64,000 nucleotides of DNA from NCBI GenBank assembly GCA_948468985.1, contig CAOKKG010000001.1:57043-121042 (forward strand), written 5' to 3'. Positions within the stretch are counted from its first letter, which is position 1. Every line of letters begins with the position of its first letter. Below, in pieces: positions 17,203-25,170 of this stretch. The notes below the pieces were generated by a model. It was not told the DNA's origin. It searched no databases and saw nothing but the letters and a program-made list of their open reading frames with translations. The position numbers and the translations under genes were made by a program. This DNA is from an uncultured Eubacteriales bacterium. Lineage in GTDB: Bacteria; Bacillota; Clostridia; Christensenellales; Christensenellaceae.

Positions 17203-17466
17203 TTATTTGCGATAAAATACCTCTCCAAAGTATTGTTCTTTATGCTGTGGCTCGCTTCCGTCATTGCGGAAGGGCGCAGTAGAAAAAGACAATTCTCCAT
17301 TGTATTTCTCTATGAGATAGCCCAATTTTTTCAGTTTAGAGATTGCGTCATAATATGCCGTCTTTTGAAAGCCTGTAGCACTCTCAAAGGTTTGTTTGGT
17401 TAAGGTGATACATTCCTCGCTTTGACTTGCCAGATAGAGATAAAGGGCAAATTCGCTCATTGTCAT
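17203..17466 (-). CDS. Winged-helix DNA-binding protein (87 residues, possibly a fragment)
   Basis: The product begins MTMSEFALYLYLASQ and contains LTKQTFESATGFQKTAYY followed by ISKLKKLGYLIEKYNG, the helix-turn-helix-wing pattern seen in replication or regulatory proteins of small mobile elements. Its ATG overlaps the stop of the upstream lipoprotein gene (ATGA), so the two are coupled. The wing is followed by only ~20 residues; it may be truncated. Confidence 0.5.
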   Translation of the reverse strand: MTMSEFALYLYLASQSEECITLTKQTFESATGFQKTAYYDAISKLKKLGYLIEKYNGELSFSTAPFRNDGSEPQHKEQYFGEVFYRK

Positions 17467-17834
17467 TGCTTGTATTGCTTCCTGCCATTAAGGTTTGTTT
17501 GTACTTCTGGTATATAATAATCATACCCAACAATAACCGTCAGATCAGAATTACTTGTTGCTGTATTGCTAAATTCCCCTGTAAATATTCCTTGAAGATA
17601 AACCTCATTTGTTTCATCTCCAAAATCATCAACATAGTGAACAATTTGCCAACTTGATGAAGCTTCGGTTTGGGTAGGCTCAACTGTCAGTTCTGGCTTT
17701 TGGTTATCTGTTTCAACTGGCGATGTTTCTGTTGGCTCTGTTGTATTCGATTCTTTTGTCTCTGGCGTTGAAGAACACCCCACAATTCCTAAAACCATTA
17801 TAATGGCTAAAATCCCAATCAATATTTTTTTCAT
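17463..17834 (-). CDS. Small lipoprotein
   Basis: The 123-residue protein has a typical lipoprotein signal: Lys-rich start, hydrophobic stretch and lipobox VGCSS. A Thr/Glu/Pro-rich linker follows, then a beta-rich segment WQIVHYVDDFGDETNEVYLQ and TGEFSNTATSNSDLTV. The latter resembles a recurrent extracytoplasmic domain in clostridial mobile elements. The start is placed at the second Met, 10 bp after AAAGGAG; a GTG two codons earlier is too close to it. Role unknown. Confidence 0.6.
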   Translation of the reverse strand: MKKILIGILAIIMVLGIVGCSSTPETKESNTTEPTETSPVETDNQKPELTVEPTQTEASSSWQIVHYVDDFGDETNEVYLQGIFTGEFSNTATSNSDLTVIVGYDYYIPEVQTNLNGRKQYKQ

Positions 17835-17858
17835 TTTCACTTTGCTCCTTTAATTTAG

Positions 17859-18050
17859 TTATTTCCTTTTAGGTGGAACTGCGTTCCTTGGAATTCTCCA
17901 AGGACTCCCAACGTCATCATGGTCTACACCATCAATTTTTCCCTCTCTACACCATTTAGTAATTGTGTTTTGAGAAACACCCCATAACTTTGAGGCTTCT
18001 TTTGTTCCCATAAAAAAATTCTCGTTTTCGCACAAATTAGTATCTTCCAT
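17859..18050 (-). CDS. Excisionase-like helix-turn-helix protein
   Basis: The 63-residue protein has a MerR-like winged helix: MGTKEASKLWGVSQNTITKWCREGKI, then a short wing with SPWRIPRNAVPP. This is the pattern of Xis or MerR-type excisionases. The start is set at MEDTNLCE, 11 bp after AGGAGGG. It is transcribed divergently from the XRE regulator. In an element with a recombinase it is the natural candidate for the excision factor. Confidence 0.65.
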   Translation of the reverse strand: MEDTNLCENENFFMGTKEASKLWGVSQNTITKWCREGKIDGVDHDDVGSPWRIPRNAVPPKRK

Positions 18051-18074
18051 ATCACTAACGCCCTCCTTTTTATC

Positions 18075-18116
18075 ATTATAAATAACCAAATGACAAGTGT
18101 CAATGTCGTTACGACA
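18075..18116 (-). promoter_or_regulatory. Consensus promoter with two operator-like palindromes
   Basis: Minus strand: TTGACA (18103-18098), 17-bp spacer, TATAAT (18080-18075), a perfect consensus promoter for the Xis-like gene. The palindrome TGACA-AG-TGTCA (18091-18102) overlaps the -35 box, and TGTCGT-T-ACGACA (18104-18116) lies directly upstream of it. They sit between the divergent Xis-like and XRE genes and are likely repressor sites. Confidence 0.65.
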
Positions 18117-18177
18117 GTTTGAAATGGTTTATGCTGTTTGTTGCCTTCAATAAAATTATTATAGGAGGTAACAGAAA

Positions 18178-18405
18178 TTGAAAAATGAATATAAACAGTA
18201 TTATGAAAAGTTTGGTCTTAATGTAGTCTATTATCGCAAGCGTAAAAAACTTACACAGTTACAATTAGCAGAATGTATAGATATATCCAGAAGTCATATA
18301 AGCGCTATTGAGTTAGGGAATATTGGTGTGTCCTTTGATGTGCTTTTTAAAATGTGTGAAGTTCTAGATATTACACCAAAACAACTATTTGATTTTAGAG
18401 ACTAA
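18178..18405 (+). CDS. XRE family transcriptional regulator
   Basis: The 75-residue protein is a single Cro/CI-type helix-turn-helix (residues ~14-68): VVYYRKRKKLTQLQLAECIDIS, then RSHISAIELGNIGVSFDVLFKMCEVLDI. The start codon is TTG, supported by AGGAGG nine bases upstream. It is probably the repressor acting on the palindromes in the divergent promoter region. The WYL regulator starts 17 bp after its stop. Confidence 0.85.
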   Translation: MKNEYKQYYEKFGLNVVYYRKRKKLTQLQLAECIDISRSHISAIELGNIGVSFDVLFKMCEVLDITPKQLFDFRD

Positions 18406-18421
18406 CTCAAAGGAGAACCCA

Positions 18422-19453
18422 ATGCCTCGCACCACATCCCAAAAGAAAAAGCTATTTGCCCTTTATCAAATCCTTTATCAATACACAGACGATAACAACG
18501 GCTTAACAATGACAGAAATCCTCTCAAAGCTTCAAAACAGAGGAATTTTAGCAGAACGGCGCAGTATTTACGACGATATAGAAATTCTTAAGAATGATTT
18601 TGATATAGATATTGAAGCAAGAAAGACAACCACAACTCGCTATCACCTCCAAAGCAGAGAGTTTGAATTAAGCGAACTAAAGCTATTAGTAGATAGCGTT
18701 CAAGCCTCAAAATTTATCACCGAAAAGAAAACATATTCCCTCATCAAAAAGCTGGAAAAGCTATGTAGCAAATACGAAGCACAATCCATTCAAGGGCAAG
18801 TATATCTCACCAACCGCATTAAGAGTATGAACCAGAGTATTTACTACAATACAGGAGACATACACAAAGCCATTACAGAGGGCAAGCAAATTTCCTTTCA
18901 ATACCTTACTTATACTATTGCCAAAGAAGAAGCGTTCCGCAGAGGAGGAGCGCACTATCAAGTTTCGCCCTTTGCGTTAATCTATGCCGAAGAAAATTAC
19001 TATCTGCTTGCCTTTGACAGCAAAACTCAAATATTCAAGCATTACAGAGTAGATAGAATGAAGAACATTCAAGTATCTGCTAATGACAGAGAGGGCGTAG
19101 AGCAATTCAAACAAATAGATATGGCACGCTATACAACCCAAACATTTTCAATGTTCGGCGGAGAAGCGGAAAAGCTAATCCTTGAATTTTCAAATAATTT
19201 GATAGGCGTTGTCATAGACAGGTTTGGCAAAGATATACCTACCCGCAAAACAGACGAAAAACACTTCCAAGTGTCCGTTGATGTTGTGGTGAGCGAACAG
19301 TTTTTCGGTTGGCTCTTTGGTTTAGGAACTGGCGCAAGGATTGTTTCTCCTCAATCGGTGGCGGAACGTATGAGAAAGTCATTGGAAGATGTGAAAAAGA
19401 TTTACGAAGTGGCGGAAAGTTCTCAAAGGTTGTTAAAAGATGCAGGACTTTAA
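18422..19453 (+). CDS. WYL-domain transcriptional regulator (YafY-like)
   Basis: The 343-residue protein has an N-terminal winged helix (residues ~7-60, GLTMTEILSKLQNRGILAERRSIYDDIEIL), a helical linker, a WYL domain (~145-225, KQISFQYLTYT, SPFALIYAEENYYLLAFDS and the Arg pair in HYRVDRMKNI) and a C-terminal WCX extension. WYL domains sense ligands, often nucleic-acid-like, in regulators of mobile elements and defence loci. AAAGGAG upstream fixes the start at MPRTTSQ. It is AT-rich like the rest of the element and is its last intact gene before the right repeat. Confidence 0.85.
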   Translation: MPRTTSQKKKLFALYQILYQYTDDNNGLTMTEILSKLQNRGILAERRSIYDDIEILKNDFDIDIEARKTTTTRYHLQSREFELSELKLLVDSVQASKFITEKKTYSLIKKLEKLCSKYEAQSIQGQVYLTNRIKSMNQSIYYNTGDIHKAITEGKQISFQYLTYTIAKEEAFRRGGAHYQVSPFALIYAEENYYLLAFDSKTQIFKHYRVDRMKNIQVSANDREGVEQFKQIDMARYTTQTFSMFGGEAEKLILEFSNNLIGVVIDRFGKDIPTRKTDEKHFQVSVDVVVSEQFFGWLFGLGTGARIVSPQSVAERMRKSLEDVKKIYEVAESSQRLLKDAGL

Positions 19454-19653
19454 TCAAAAGTTGCCAAAACATATTACCTTTCTATACGGAAATATTAAAA
19501 TTTAGCAGAATGTCATTGCAAAAAAGGTATTGATTTACCCGTAAAACAGAGGTAATATTAAATTACGAAAAGCACAGTAAATGTGTGCTGTAAATTAAAA
19601 AATGATGGGACTTACCTTTTGAAAAAGCCCATAAAATAGCGGTTTTCTTGCTT
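19454..19653. other. AT-rich tail of the element
   Basis: About 200 bp without a gene. It contains a short inverted repeat GCACA-GTAAA-TGTGTGC, no T-run terminator, and ends at the right direct repeat. Confidence 0.4.
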
Positions 19654-19874
19654 AGGCTCCTCCTCCGTTCCGGCTCACGTAGAGATGATGGGACTTATAG
19701 GAATGGGCAACAACCCCATGGTCGGCGCTTCCGTTGCGGTTGCCGTCGCGGTGGAAGAAGCGATGAAATAAGGCTTAACAAAGCCGTTTTTCAGCAAGTA
19801 AAAAATAATTCATTTTAGATTTACTGTTAGACACATCATTTGTGCAAAAATACAGATGATGTGTCTAATTTTTT
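19654..19874 (+). repeat. Right direct repeat (attR-like): second copy of the GGGtGRT gene end
   Basis: This copy encodes in frame the last 38 codons of the GGGtGRT protein (19655-19771), from GSSSVPAHVEMMGLIGMGN to the stop. It differs from the intact gene only at Gln to Glu near the end plus synonymous changes. It is followed by the same 68-bp terminator block (19807-19874). There is no upstream part and no start codon, so it is a remnant, not a gene. Confidence 0.85.
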
Positions 19875-20066
19875 ATATTTTAACACAAAACTGCGATGCA
19901 ACCGCTACCTCTAACCGTAAAATCCGGTAAAAACATCTTGCATAGAACAGAGATTCTGTATACCCTTTTGAAAATTACTGCTTTTCGCATATCAATCTCC
20001 ATAGAAATTTTTAATCTATATCCAGTCTTAAAAACTCTATACAAACCATGTACGGCCTATATATTC

Positions 20067-20108
20067 TTGAATTCCTTCACGCTTTTTAGTATAATAAGTA
20101 TACTAAAA
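20067..20108 (+). promoter_or_regulatory. Promoter with overlapping palindromic operator for the M3 peptidase
   Basis: TTGAAT (20067-20072), 17-bp spacer, TATAAT (20090-20095). The perfect 10-bp inverted repeat TTTTAGTATA / TATACTAAAA (20084-20093 and 20099-20108) covers the -10 box, so a bound protein would block transcription. The leader to the start codon is ~110 nt. Confidence 0.65.
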
Positions 20109-20209
20109 TTATTTGTGCGCAATCATTCGCCATAAAACTACAGTCTCTACAAAGGGCGCTTCCCATACGATCAGAACCGATACAGATGCGTGCCAAAAGG
20201 AATTTTTGT

Positions 20210-21919
20210 ATGATGCGAAAAAACAAAAAACAATTATTATGTGTTCTATGCGCGCTCTCTCTCTTCCTGTTCTCCAGTTGTAAAATTTTATCACCTTTCC
20301 CGAAAACATGGAAGGGCCCGACAACGGAACACTCTTCTTCGCAGACGGACAGAGAGCCGTATACCAAGCGTCATTATTCCGGGGATATTGAACATTTTGA
20401 TATCCCTCTCGAAGAGCGTCCCAGAGATTCTTTTGATAAACGTGCTTTTCTTGTCGCTTTTTTTGAGCTTAAGGACATTATACAATCTGCGTATGATGAA
20501 GCAAATGAAGCAAAGCTTCTTGCGCTCTATGAGAAAATAAAGTCTGGCCTGTTAAATCTTAAAACAGATGTCAGCCTTGCGAAGTATGATTATTATCTTG
20601 ATGTCACTAATCAGGAAAATGCCGGATTCTATGCCGACAAAGAGGAACTTTACAACAGTTATTTTGCCAAAAGCCTTTCTCTTTTTAAAACCGTTTTCTC
20701 AACAGAATATGCTGATGCCTTCCGTTCCCATGTCGGAGACTGGTGCGCGGACACCTTTGCAGCTGGTAGCCGTATTCTCTCGGAGGATCAAAAGGCTCTA
20801 AAAAATAAAATCAACGAGCTTAAGCAGGAATATGACACTCTGATTTTTCAAAGCACAGACAGCGCGGCACTCAAGGAGCTGTATTTAGAGCTTGTCAATG
20901 CCAACAATGAGTACGCCCGTCTGTGCGGTTATAATAGCTATGTGGACTATGCCTATGCTGAAGTGTTTGCACGGGATTATACGGCGGAGAATATCCAAGT
21001 TATAGAAGATGAGATTATAGACGAGTTTCTCCCGCTTTACACTGCATATACGGCTTATATAACTGATAATGGAAGCGTTTTTGATGCCTATCAGGAAAAC
21101 CACGACAGTGGAGAAGAGATGTTCACCAGACTAAAAAACTGCATCAAACATATATCCCCTGAACTTAAGGAATCTCTAGATCACCTGCTGCAAAATATTC
21201 TATATGATGCAGATGAATCAGATACAAAGCTTTTCAACTCCTGTTTTACACAGGAGATATATAGTTATAACGACGCATACATTTTCATCTCACCGAACCA
21301 TACTGTTTCCGATTATATAACGGTTCTTCATGAATTTGGACACTACAACCGCGCCTATTACACTGCCACAAGTAATCCTTTCCGTCCGAAAGGAACTGAT
21401 GACATCGAAGAGATCATGTCTCAGGGACTCCAACTGCTTTGTTATGATTATTATGGAGATTATCATGAGAAATACGGATCCGCACTTGCCGCGCAAACAA
21501 TCTTTCAGAAGATGACTGCCATTCTTGACGGCTTCGCTGTGAATGAAGCCGAATACCGTTCCTATACAACACCCGATTTGACCATTGAAAAACTCGATGC
21601 AATCTGGGCAGAAACTTTTGAAAAATACGGAAGGCCGTTTGAGGACACCTCTTGGACACAGATATCCCAAGTATTTCAAAAACCGTTTTACTATATCAGC
21701 TATGCAACATCCGGCCTTGCTTCTTTTGAGATATTCGCAGAATCGAGAAAGGATTTTAATATAGGAATCGAAAAGTATATGACGATTACCTCGCTTCCAA
21801 AAGGTACTAAATTTATTGAAGCGTTAAACATAGCAGAGCTTCAAAACTTTTTTGAAAAAGGAGTAATCTCAGAGCTATCAGACATTCTGGCGGATGCATT
21901 GGGCGTCCAAAAGAAATAA
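20210..21919 (+). CDS. Lipoprotein M3-family metallopeptidase (oligoendopeptidase F-like)
   Basis: The 569-residue protein begins with a lipoprotein signal ending in the lipobox FSSC, so it is secreted and lipid-anchored. The zinc site HEFGH lies at about residue 375 (TVLHEFGHYNRAYY), with the downstream Glu ligand probably in DIEEIMSQGLQLL. The mostly helical remainder, with repeated SYVDYAYAEVFARDYT-like segments, fits the thimet/oligoendopeptidase fold. M3 enzymes are usually cytoplasmic; an exported lipoprotein form is less common. AGGA lies upstream of a double ATG (20210/20213). Its base composition is AT-richer than the chromosome, suggesting acquisition with or beside the element. Confidence 0.85.
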   Translation: MMRKNKKQLLCVLCALSLFLFSSCKILSPFPKTWKGPTTEHSSSQTDREPYTKRHYSGDIEHFDIPLEERPRDSFDKRAFLVAFFELKDIIQSAYDEANEAKLLALYEKIKSGLLNLKTDVSLAKYDYYLDVTNQENAGFYADKEELYNSYFAKSLSLFKTVFSTEYADAFRSHVGDWCADTFAAGSRILSEDQKALKNKINELKQEYDTLIFQSTDSAALKELYLELVNANNEYARLCGYNSYVDYAYAEVFARDYTAENIQVIEDEIIDEFLPLYTAYTAYITDNGSVFDAYQENHDSGEEMFTRLKNCIKHISPELKESLDHLLQNILYDADESDTKLFNSCFTQEIYSYNDAYIFISPNHTVSDYITVLHEFGHYNRAYYTATSNPFRPKGTDDIEEIMSQGLQLLCYDYYGDYHEKYGSALAAQTIFQKMTAILDGFAVNEAEYRSYTTPDLTIEKLDAIWAETFEKYGRPFEDTSWTQISQVFQKPFYYISYATSGLASFEIFAESRKDFNIGIEKYMTITSLPKGTKFIEALNIAELQNFFEKGVISELSDILADALGVQKK

Positions 21920-21931
21920 AGGTAGATTGAG

Positions 21932-21966
21932 GCACAAAAGATGGATGATATGTCCGTCTTTTGTGC
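21932..21966. repeat. Inverted repeat after the M3 peptidase
   Basis: Perfect 10-bp arms GCACAAAAGA / TCTTTTGTGC with a 15-nt loop, followed on the plus strand by A rather than T residues, so it is not a canonical intrinsic terminator. Confidence 0.5.
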
Positions 21967-21992
21967 AAAAAACTCCCGTAGACTTTATAGGC

Positions 21993-22232
21993 CTATTGAT
22001 TCGTTTTTCTTTTTATATAATTATAGTTATTATATGAATTTGAGATAGCCTTGAGGTACAATTCCAACGCTGTCGTATATCTTTTTATTTCACTAGGCGC
22101 ATAATCAATGGATGCGCCTTTCCTTTTCCCCTGTTTTGAATGACAAGAGGTTATTCTTGTGGAGCTATTCGATATAGCGGTTCCGTTTTCATTGACCAAG
22201 TCAATCGTTCTTCCCCTATTTTTTGCCAGCAA
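21993..22232 (-). other. Possible gene remnant in an AT-rich gap
   Basis: A 79-codon minus-strand frame contains GKRKGASIDYAPSEIKRYTT and a Tyr/Asn-rich tail. Composition is protein-like but there is no convincing ribosome site and no family is recognised. The rest of the 21.97-22.42 kb gap shows nothing else; it may be decayed mobile DNA. Confidence 0.2.
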
Positions 22233-22427
22233 TCATAAATTCATCTACACTTTTATAAAAATGTCGTTTATCTTCAGCCTACCTTACTGCAATAAAAATC
22301 TCATATATCCGTTCTTTCGCAAAGATGCCAACACAAGAATTATATTCATCCAGCCAAGTTGAACAAAAAAGAATTTTCGAAAAATAGTCCCTTCTTTTTC
22401 TGTTTTGTAAAGTGTCCCCCTTCTCCC

Positions 22428-22456
22428 TTGCGGTAAACTTCCTTTTCGCGTATAAT
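22428..22456 (+). promoter_or_regulatory. Putative sigma-A promoter
   Basis: TTGCGG (22428-22433), 17-bp spacer, TATAAT (22451-22456), ahead of the zinc-ribbon gene. The GC-rich chromosomal composition resumes about here. Confidence 0.7.
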
Positions 22457-22496
22457 ACGAACAGAAATTTCCACAAACCAGGTTTGGAGGATGGAT

Positions 22497-22889
22497 ATGA
22501 ATCATTTGAAATGTTCGTATTGCGGATGCATTTTTGATGCCGATCTGAAACGCTGCCCCGATTGCGGCACCAAGGTGAAGCGGCGCGACGCCGAGCAATA
22601 CTACACCGGGCCGCTGGACCTCAAGACGGTAATGACCGCATGCAGCGTTCCCGAAAAGGACCTTCTCTGTGCCATTTTGGACGCGGAACAGATCCCCTAC
22701 CTCCTGGACTTCCCGGAGGGCGGCGTGTCCTCCATCCTGGGCGACACGGCTTCTCAGCTCATCCATATTCAGGTCAGAGAGTCCGACTTTGCGCGGGCAC
22801 AGGCGCTGCTCCAGGAGGCAGCGGAGGAGGGAGAGGAGATCGATTGGGACACGATTGATGTCGGCGAGCCGGAGGACGAAGACGAGTGA
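22497..22889 (+). CDS. Zinc-ribbon protein with DUF2007-like C-terminal domain
   Basis: The 130-residue protein starts with a zinc ribbon (CSYCGCIFDADLKRCPDCG: two C-x-x-C knuckles), a short linker and a DUF2007-like signal-transducing domain in which an ATAC-V-x-E-x-D-L-like strand leads to ILDAEQIPYLLDF. It ends in a strongly acidic tail. The start is placed at the second ATG, six bases after GGAGG; the first ATG directly abuts that site. The role is unknown; the family is thought to act as a small regulatory or folding adaptor. Confidence 0.7.
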   Translation: MNHLKCSYCGCIFDADLKRCPDCGTKVKRRDAEQYYTGPLDLKTVMTACSVPEKDLLCAILDAEQIPYLLDFPEGGVSSILGDTASQLIHIQVRESDFARAQALLQEAAEEGEEIDWDTIDVGEPEDEDE

Positions 22890-23100
22890 TTGCCCGGCAT
22901 CCTTGCCACGCGGAAATTAGATTTCCCTTGGGCACATGCCAAAAGTGGTACACAGAGATTCCCGTCTCCGCTCCATTCAACAAAGGCCCCTTAGAGGATG
23001 CGGTTCTCTTTTTCCGTTCCGCGTTCCGACAAGCATCGAGCTTCCTCGTTTCCGGGAAAGATTCCGCACGACAGGCATTGGAGGATCGCAAAAATTCGCA

Positions 23101-23131
23101 ACAAAAAACAGAGCATTTCTGCTCTGTTTTT
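23101..23131 (-). terminator. Rho-independent terminator of the SRP RNA gene
   Basis: Minus strand: ACAGAGCA-GAAA-TGCTCTGT followed by a run of T residues, 15-20 bp after the SRP RNA 3' end. Confidence 0.85.
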
Positions 23132-23145
23132 ATTTGCTTAAAAAA

Positions 23146-23411
23146 CCGTACACCCGGCGTTGTGCTGTCTGTACAGCAGGGATGTCGGCAGCCAGCTCAG
23201 GGCAGATGGCTCTGCGGCACACAAGACAATCCACTTACTGCTGCTTCCGTCAGGACCTGACAGGGTTCATGGCGTCTTGTTGCACAGGATCCACCCCTCA
23301 ACACTACTTACCGGTTCCATACACTGCCCAGGGCAGCCCGCGGCCGGGGATTCCGCCTCGCTATAGCGGATTGCGAGTACAGGGCACCGCTAACTCCCCG
23401 CCTAGTACGGC
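23146..23411 (-). ncRNA. ffs: Signal recognition particle RNA (large Firmicute type)
   Basis: On the minus strand the RNA begins GCCGTACTAGGCGGGGAGTT, the Alu-domain start of Firmicute 6S-like SRP RNAs. It continues through AGCGGTGCCCTGTA and the CCGCTATAGCGAGG loop, and contains the S-domain core GTCAGGTCCTGACGGAAGCA (asymmetric loop with AGCA) that binds Ffh. The ends pair (GCCGTAC with GTACGG). About 266 nt is the expected size for RNAs with both Alu and S domains. It forms the scaffold of the particle that targets membrane and secreted proteins. Confidence 0.93.
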
Positions 23412-23417
23412 TTTTTC

Positions 23418-23446
23418 ATTATACCGCACTTTCCCGCAGTCTGCAA
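23418..23446 (-). promoter_or_regulatory. Promoter of the SRP RNA gene
   Basis: Minus strand: TTGCAG (23446-23441), 17-bp spacer, TATAAT (23423-23418), placed 7 bp before the predicted RNA 5' end. Confidence 0.85.
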
Positions 23447-23495
23447 CCACTTCCCGCGTTTTCAAAAAATCGTAACATTTTCCGCGCAGGTGGTA

Positions 23496-23535
23496 CGAAA
23501 AAAGCGCCCTCCCGCGAGGGAAGGACACTTTTTTA
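23496..23535 (-). terminator. Probable terminator after upp
   Basis: Minus strand: an imperfect hairpin around CCCTC-GCG-GGAGGG extended by AAGTGTCC / GGCGCTT, ending in a T run. Confidence 0.6.
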
Positions 23536-23541
23536 TTCTTC

Positions 23542-24171
23542 TTAGAGGGTACCGAAGATGCGGTCGCCCGCGTCGCCGAGGCCGGGCACGATATAGGCGT
23601 GCTCGTTGAGCTTTTCATCCACCGCCGCCGTGTAGATGTCGACATCCGGGTGCGCCTCCTGCAATGCGTGGATGCCCTCCGGCGCGGAGACCAAACACAT
23701 GAACTTGATGTTCTTGCCGCCGCGCTGCTTAATGAGCGAGATTGCGTCAATCGCGCTGCCGCCCGTCGCCAGCATCGGGTCGACCACGATGAGCTCGCGG
23801 TTTTCGATGCCCTGCGGGAGCTTGCAATAGTATTCCACCGGCTTATGCGTCTCGGGGTCGCGGTACAGGCCGATGTGCCCGACCTTTGCCGCCGGGACCA
23901 GGCGGTGCAGCCCGTTGACCATGCCGATGCCGGCGCGCAGGATGGGCACAATGACGAGCGCCTTGCCCGCGATCATCTTCTGCGTCGTCTTGCAGATCGG
24001 CGTCTGGATCTCCACATCCATGAGTGGCAGATCGCGCGTCACTTCATACGCCATGAACATGGCGATCTCGTCCAACAGCTCCCGGAAATCCTTGCTGCTC
24101 GTCTCTTCCTTACGCATAAGCGTAAGTTTATGCTGAATCATGGGGTGGTCTATCACATGCAGTTCGCTCAT
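23542..24171 (-). CDS. upp: Uracil phosphoribosyltransferase
   Basis: The 209-residue protein matches Upp length. It shows [11 protein letters not shown] (~80), the PRPP-binding loop [16 protein letters not shown] (~130) and the uracil site [16 protein letters not shown] at the C-terminus. It converts uracil and PRPP to UMP for pyrimidine salvage. The start is set at MSELHVI with AGGG eight bases upstream. It is the last gene of the rho-to-upp minus-strand cluster, 24 bp after rpiB. Confidence 0.96.
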   Translation of the reverse strand: MSELHVIDHPMIQHKLTLMRKEETSSKDFRELLDEIAMFMAYEVTRDLPLMDVEIQTPICKTTQKMIAGKALVIVPILRAGIGMVNGLHRLVPAAKVGHIGLYRDPETHKPVEYYCKLPQGIENRELIVVDPMLATGGSAIDAISLIKQRGGKNIKFMCLVSAPEGIHALQEAHPDVDIYTAAVDEKLNEHAYIVPGLGDAGDRIFGTL

Positions 24172-24195
24172 TGCCGTTTCCCTCACCTTTTGTAT

Positions 24196-24654
24196 TTATT
24201 TATTATACTTCTTTTCGATTTCTGTAATCTTGTCAATCCGGCGCTGATGCCGCTGTTCATAGGAAAAATCCGTGTTCAGGAACTTATCCACGATCATCAC
24301 CGCCAGGCCGGGCCCGATCGTCCGCCCGCCAAGCGCCATCATGTTCGCGTCGTTGTGTTCGCGGGTCATCTGCGCGCTGTACACATCCGACAGCATAGCA
24401 CAGCGGATGCCCGGCACCTTGTTTGCCGAAATGCCGATGCCGATGCCCGTCCCGCAGATCACGATCCCGCGATCTGCCTCTTTATTCTTGATCGCCTCCG
24501 CGACCTTGAGCCCAATGTCCGGATAGTCGACCGACGCCGCGCTGTATGTGCCGTAATCCGTATAGGTATAGCCCTTTTCCTTGAAGTATTCGATAATCTC
24601 GCTCTTCAGCTCTACGCCGCCATGATCCGCGCCAATGGCAATCTTCATGTTCAT
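24196..24654 (-). CDS. rpiB: Ribose 5-phosphate isomerase B
   Basis: The 152-residue protein starts with IAIGADHGGVELK (RpiB/LacAB signature), has VICGTGIGIGISANKVPGIR with the catalytic-base Cys and phosphate-binding glycines, and NDANMMALGGRTIGPGLA. It interconverts ribose 5-phosphate and ribulose 5-phosphate in the non-oxidative pentose phosphate pathway. It lies 21 bp after the phosphatase gene and 24 bp before upp, an arrangement widely seen in Firmicutes that links PRPP precursor supply with uracil salvage. Confidence 0.95.
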   Translation of the reverse strand: MNMKIAIGADHGGVELKSEIIEYFKEKGYTYTDYGTYSAASVDYPDIGLKVAEAIKNKEADRGIVICGTGIGIGISANKVPGIRCAMLSDVYSAQMTREHNDANMMALGGRTIGPGLAVMIVDKFLNTDFSYEQRHQRRIDKITEIEKKYNK

Positions 24655-24675
24655 GTCTGCTTCCTCTCTTGTTTT

Positions 24676-25170
24676 CTATATTTCAGGTGCTCTTTCCAAC
24701 CTTTGAATCAGCTTTTCGATGCATGACCGAATCTCTGCCGCGCAGGCGCGGTAGGTATCCAGATCCTCCCCATATGGGTCGTCGATATTATAATACTCTT
24801 CGTCCGCTTTTTCAACTGCCCCTTCTTCGACAAACTGCTTTAGCAGCGCCATCTTGTCCGCCGCCTCGGGGAACATGACCTGCATCTGCTCCAGGCCATA
24901 GACATCCATCGTGAGCACCATATCCGCCCAGTCCACGAGCTCCTGCGTCACCTGCTGCGCACGGTGCCGGTCGATGCTTAGTCCCAGCTCGTACATCACC
25001 GTGCAGGCATTTTTTGCCGGTTCGCTCCCGTCAAAGGCAAAGGTCCCGGCCGATTCGGTCTTGACTGCGCCCCGTAGTCGGTCGCTATCGCTCACCGCCT
25101 CATCCAGCATCGCTTCCGCCATCGGGCTTCGGCATGTATTTCCGGTGCATACCAGCAATATGTTTTTCAA
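24676..25170 (-). CDS. ywlE: Low-molecular-weight protein (arginine/tyrosine) phosphatase, YwlE-like
   Basis: The 164-residue protein starts with [16 protein letters not shown], the C-x5-R phosphatase loop. The Thr after the Cys-x-Gly-Asn matches YwlE-type arginine phosphatases rather than the Leu/Ile/Val of tyrosine phosphatases. The acid catalyst is the Asp in DDPYG (~128). The start codon is TTG, seven bases after AAGGAGG. The first 71 bp overlap the end of the threonylcarbamoyl-AMP synthase gene. Arginine phosphatase activity is inferred from the loop and synteny; tyrosine phosphatase activity is possible. Confidence 0.85.
   Translation of the reverse strand: MKNILLVCTGNTCRSPMAEAMLDEAVSDSDRLRGAVKTESAGTFAFDGSEPAKNACTVMYELGLSIDRHRAQQVTQELVDWADMVLTMDVYGLEQMQVMFPEAADKMALLKQFVEEGAVEKADEEYYNIDDPYGEDLDTYRACAAEIRSCIEKLIQRLERAPEI

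Noticed and set aside
22886..23475. Plus-strand open frames across the SRP RNA gene
   Set aside because: They lie opposite a clearly conserved RNA with its own promoter and terminator.
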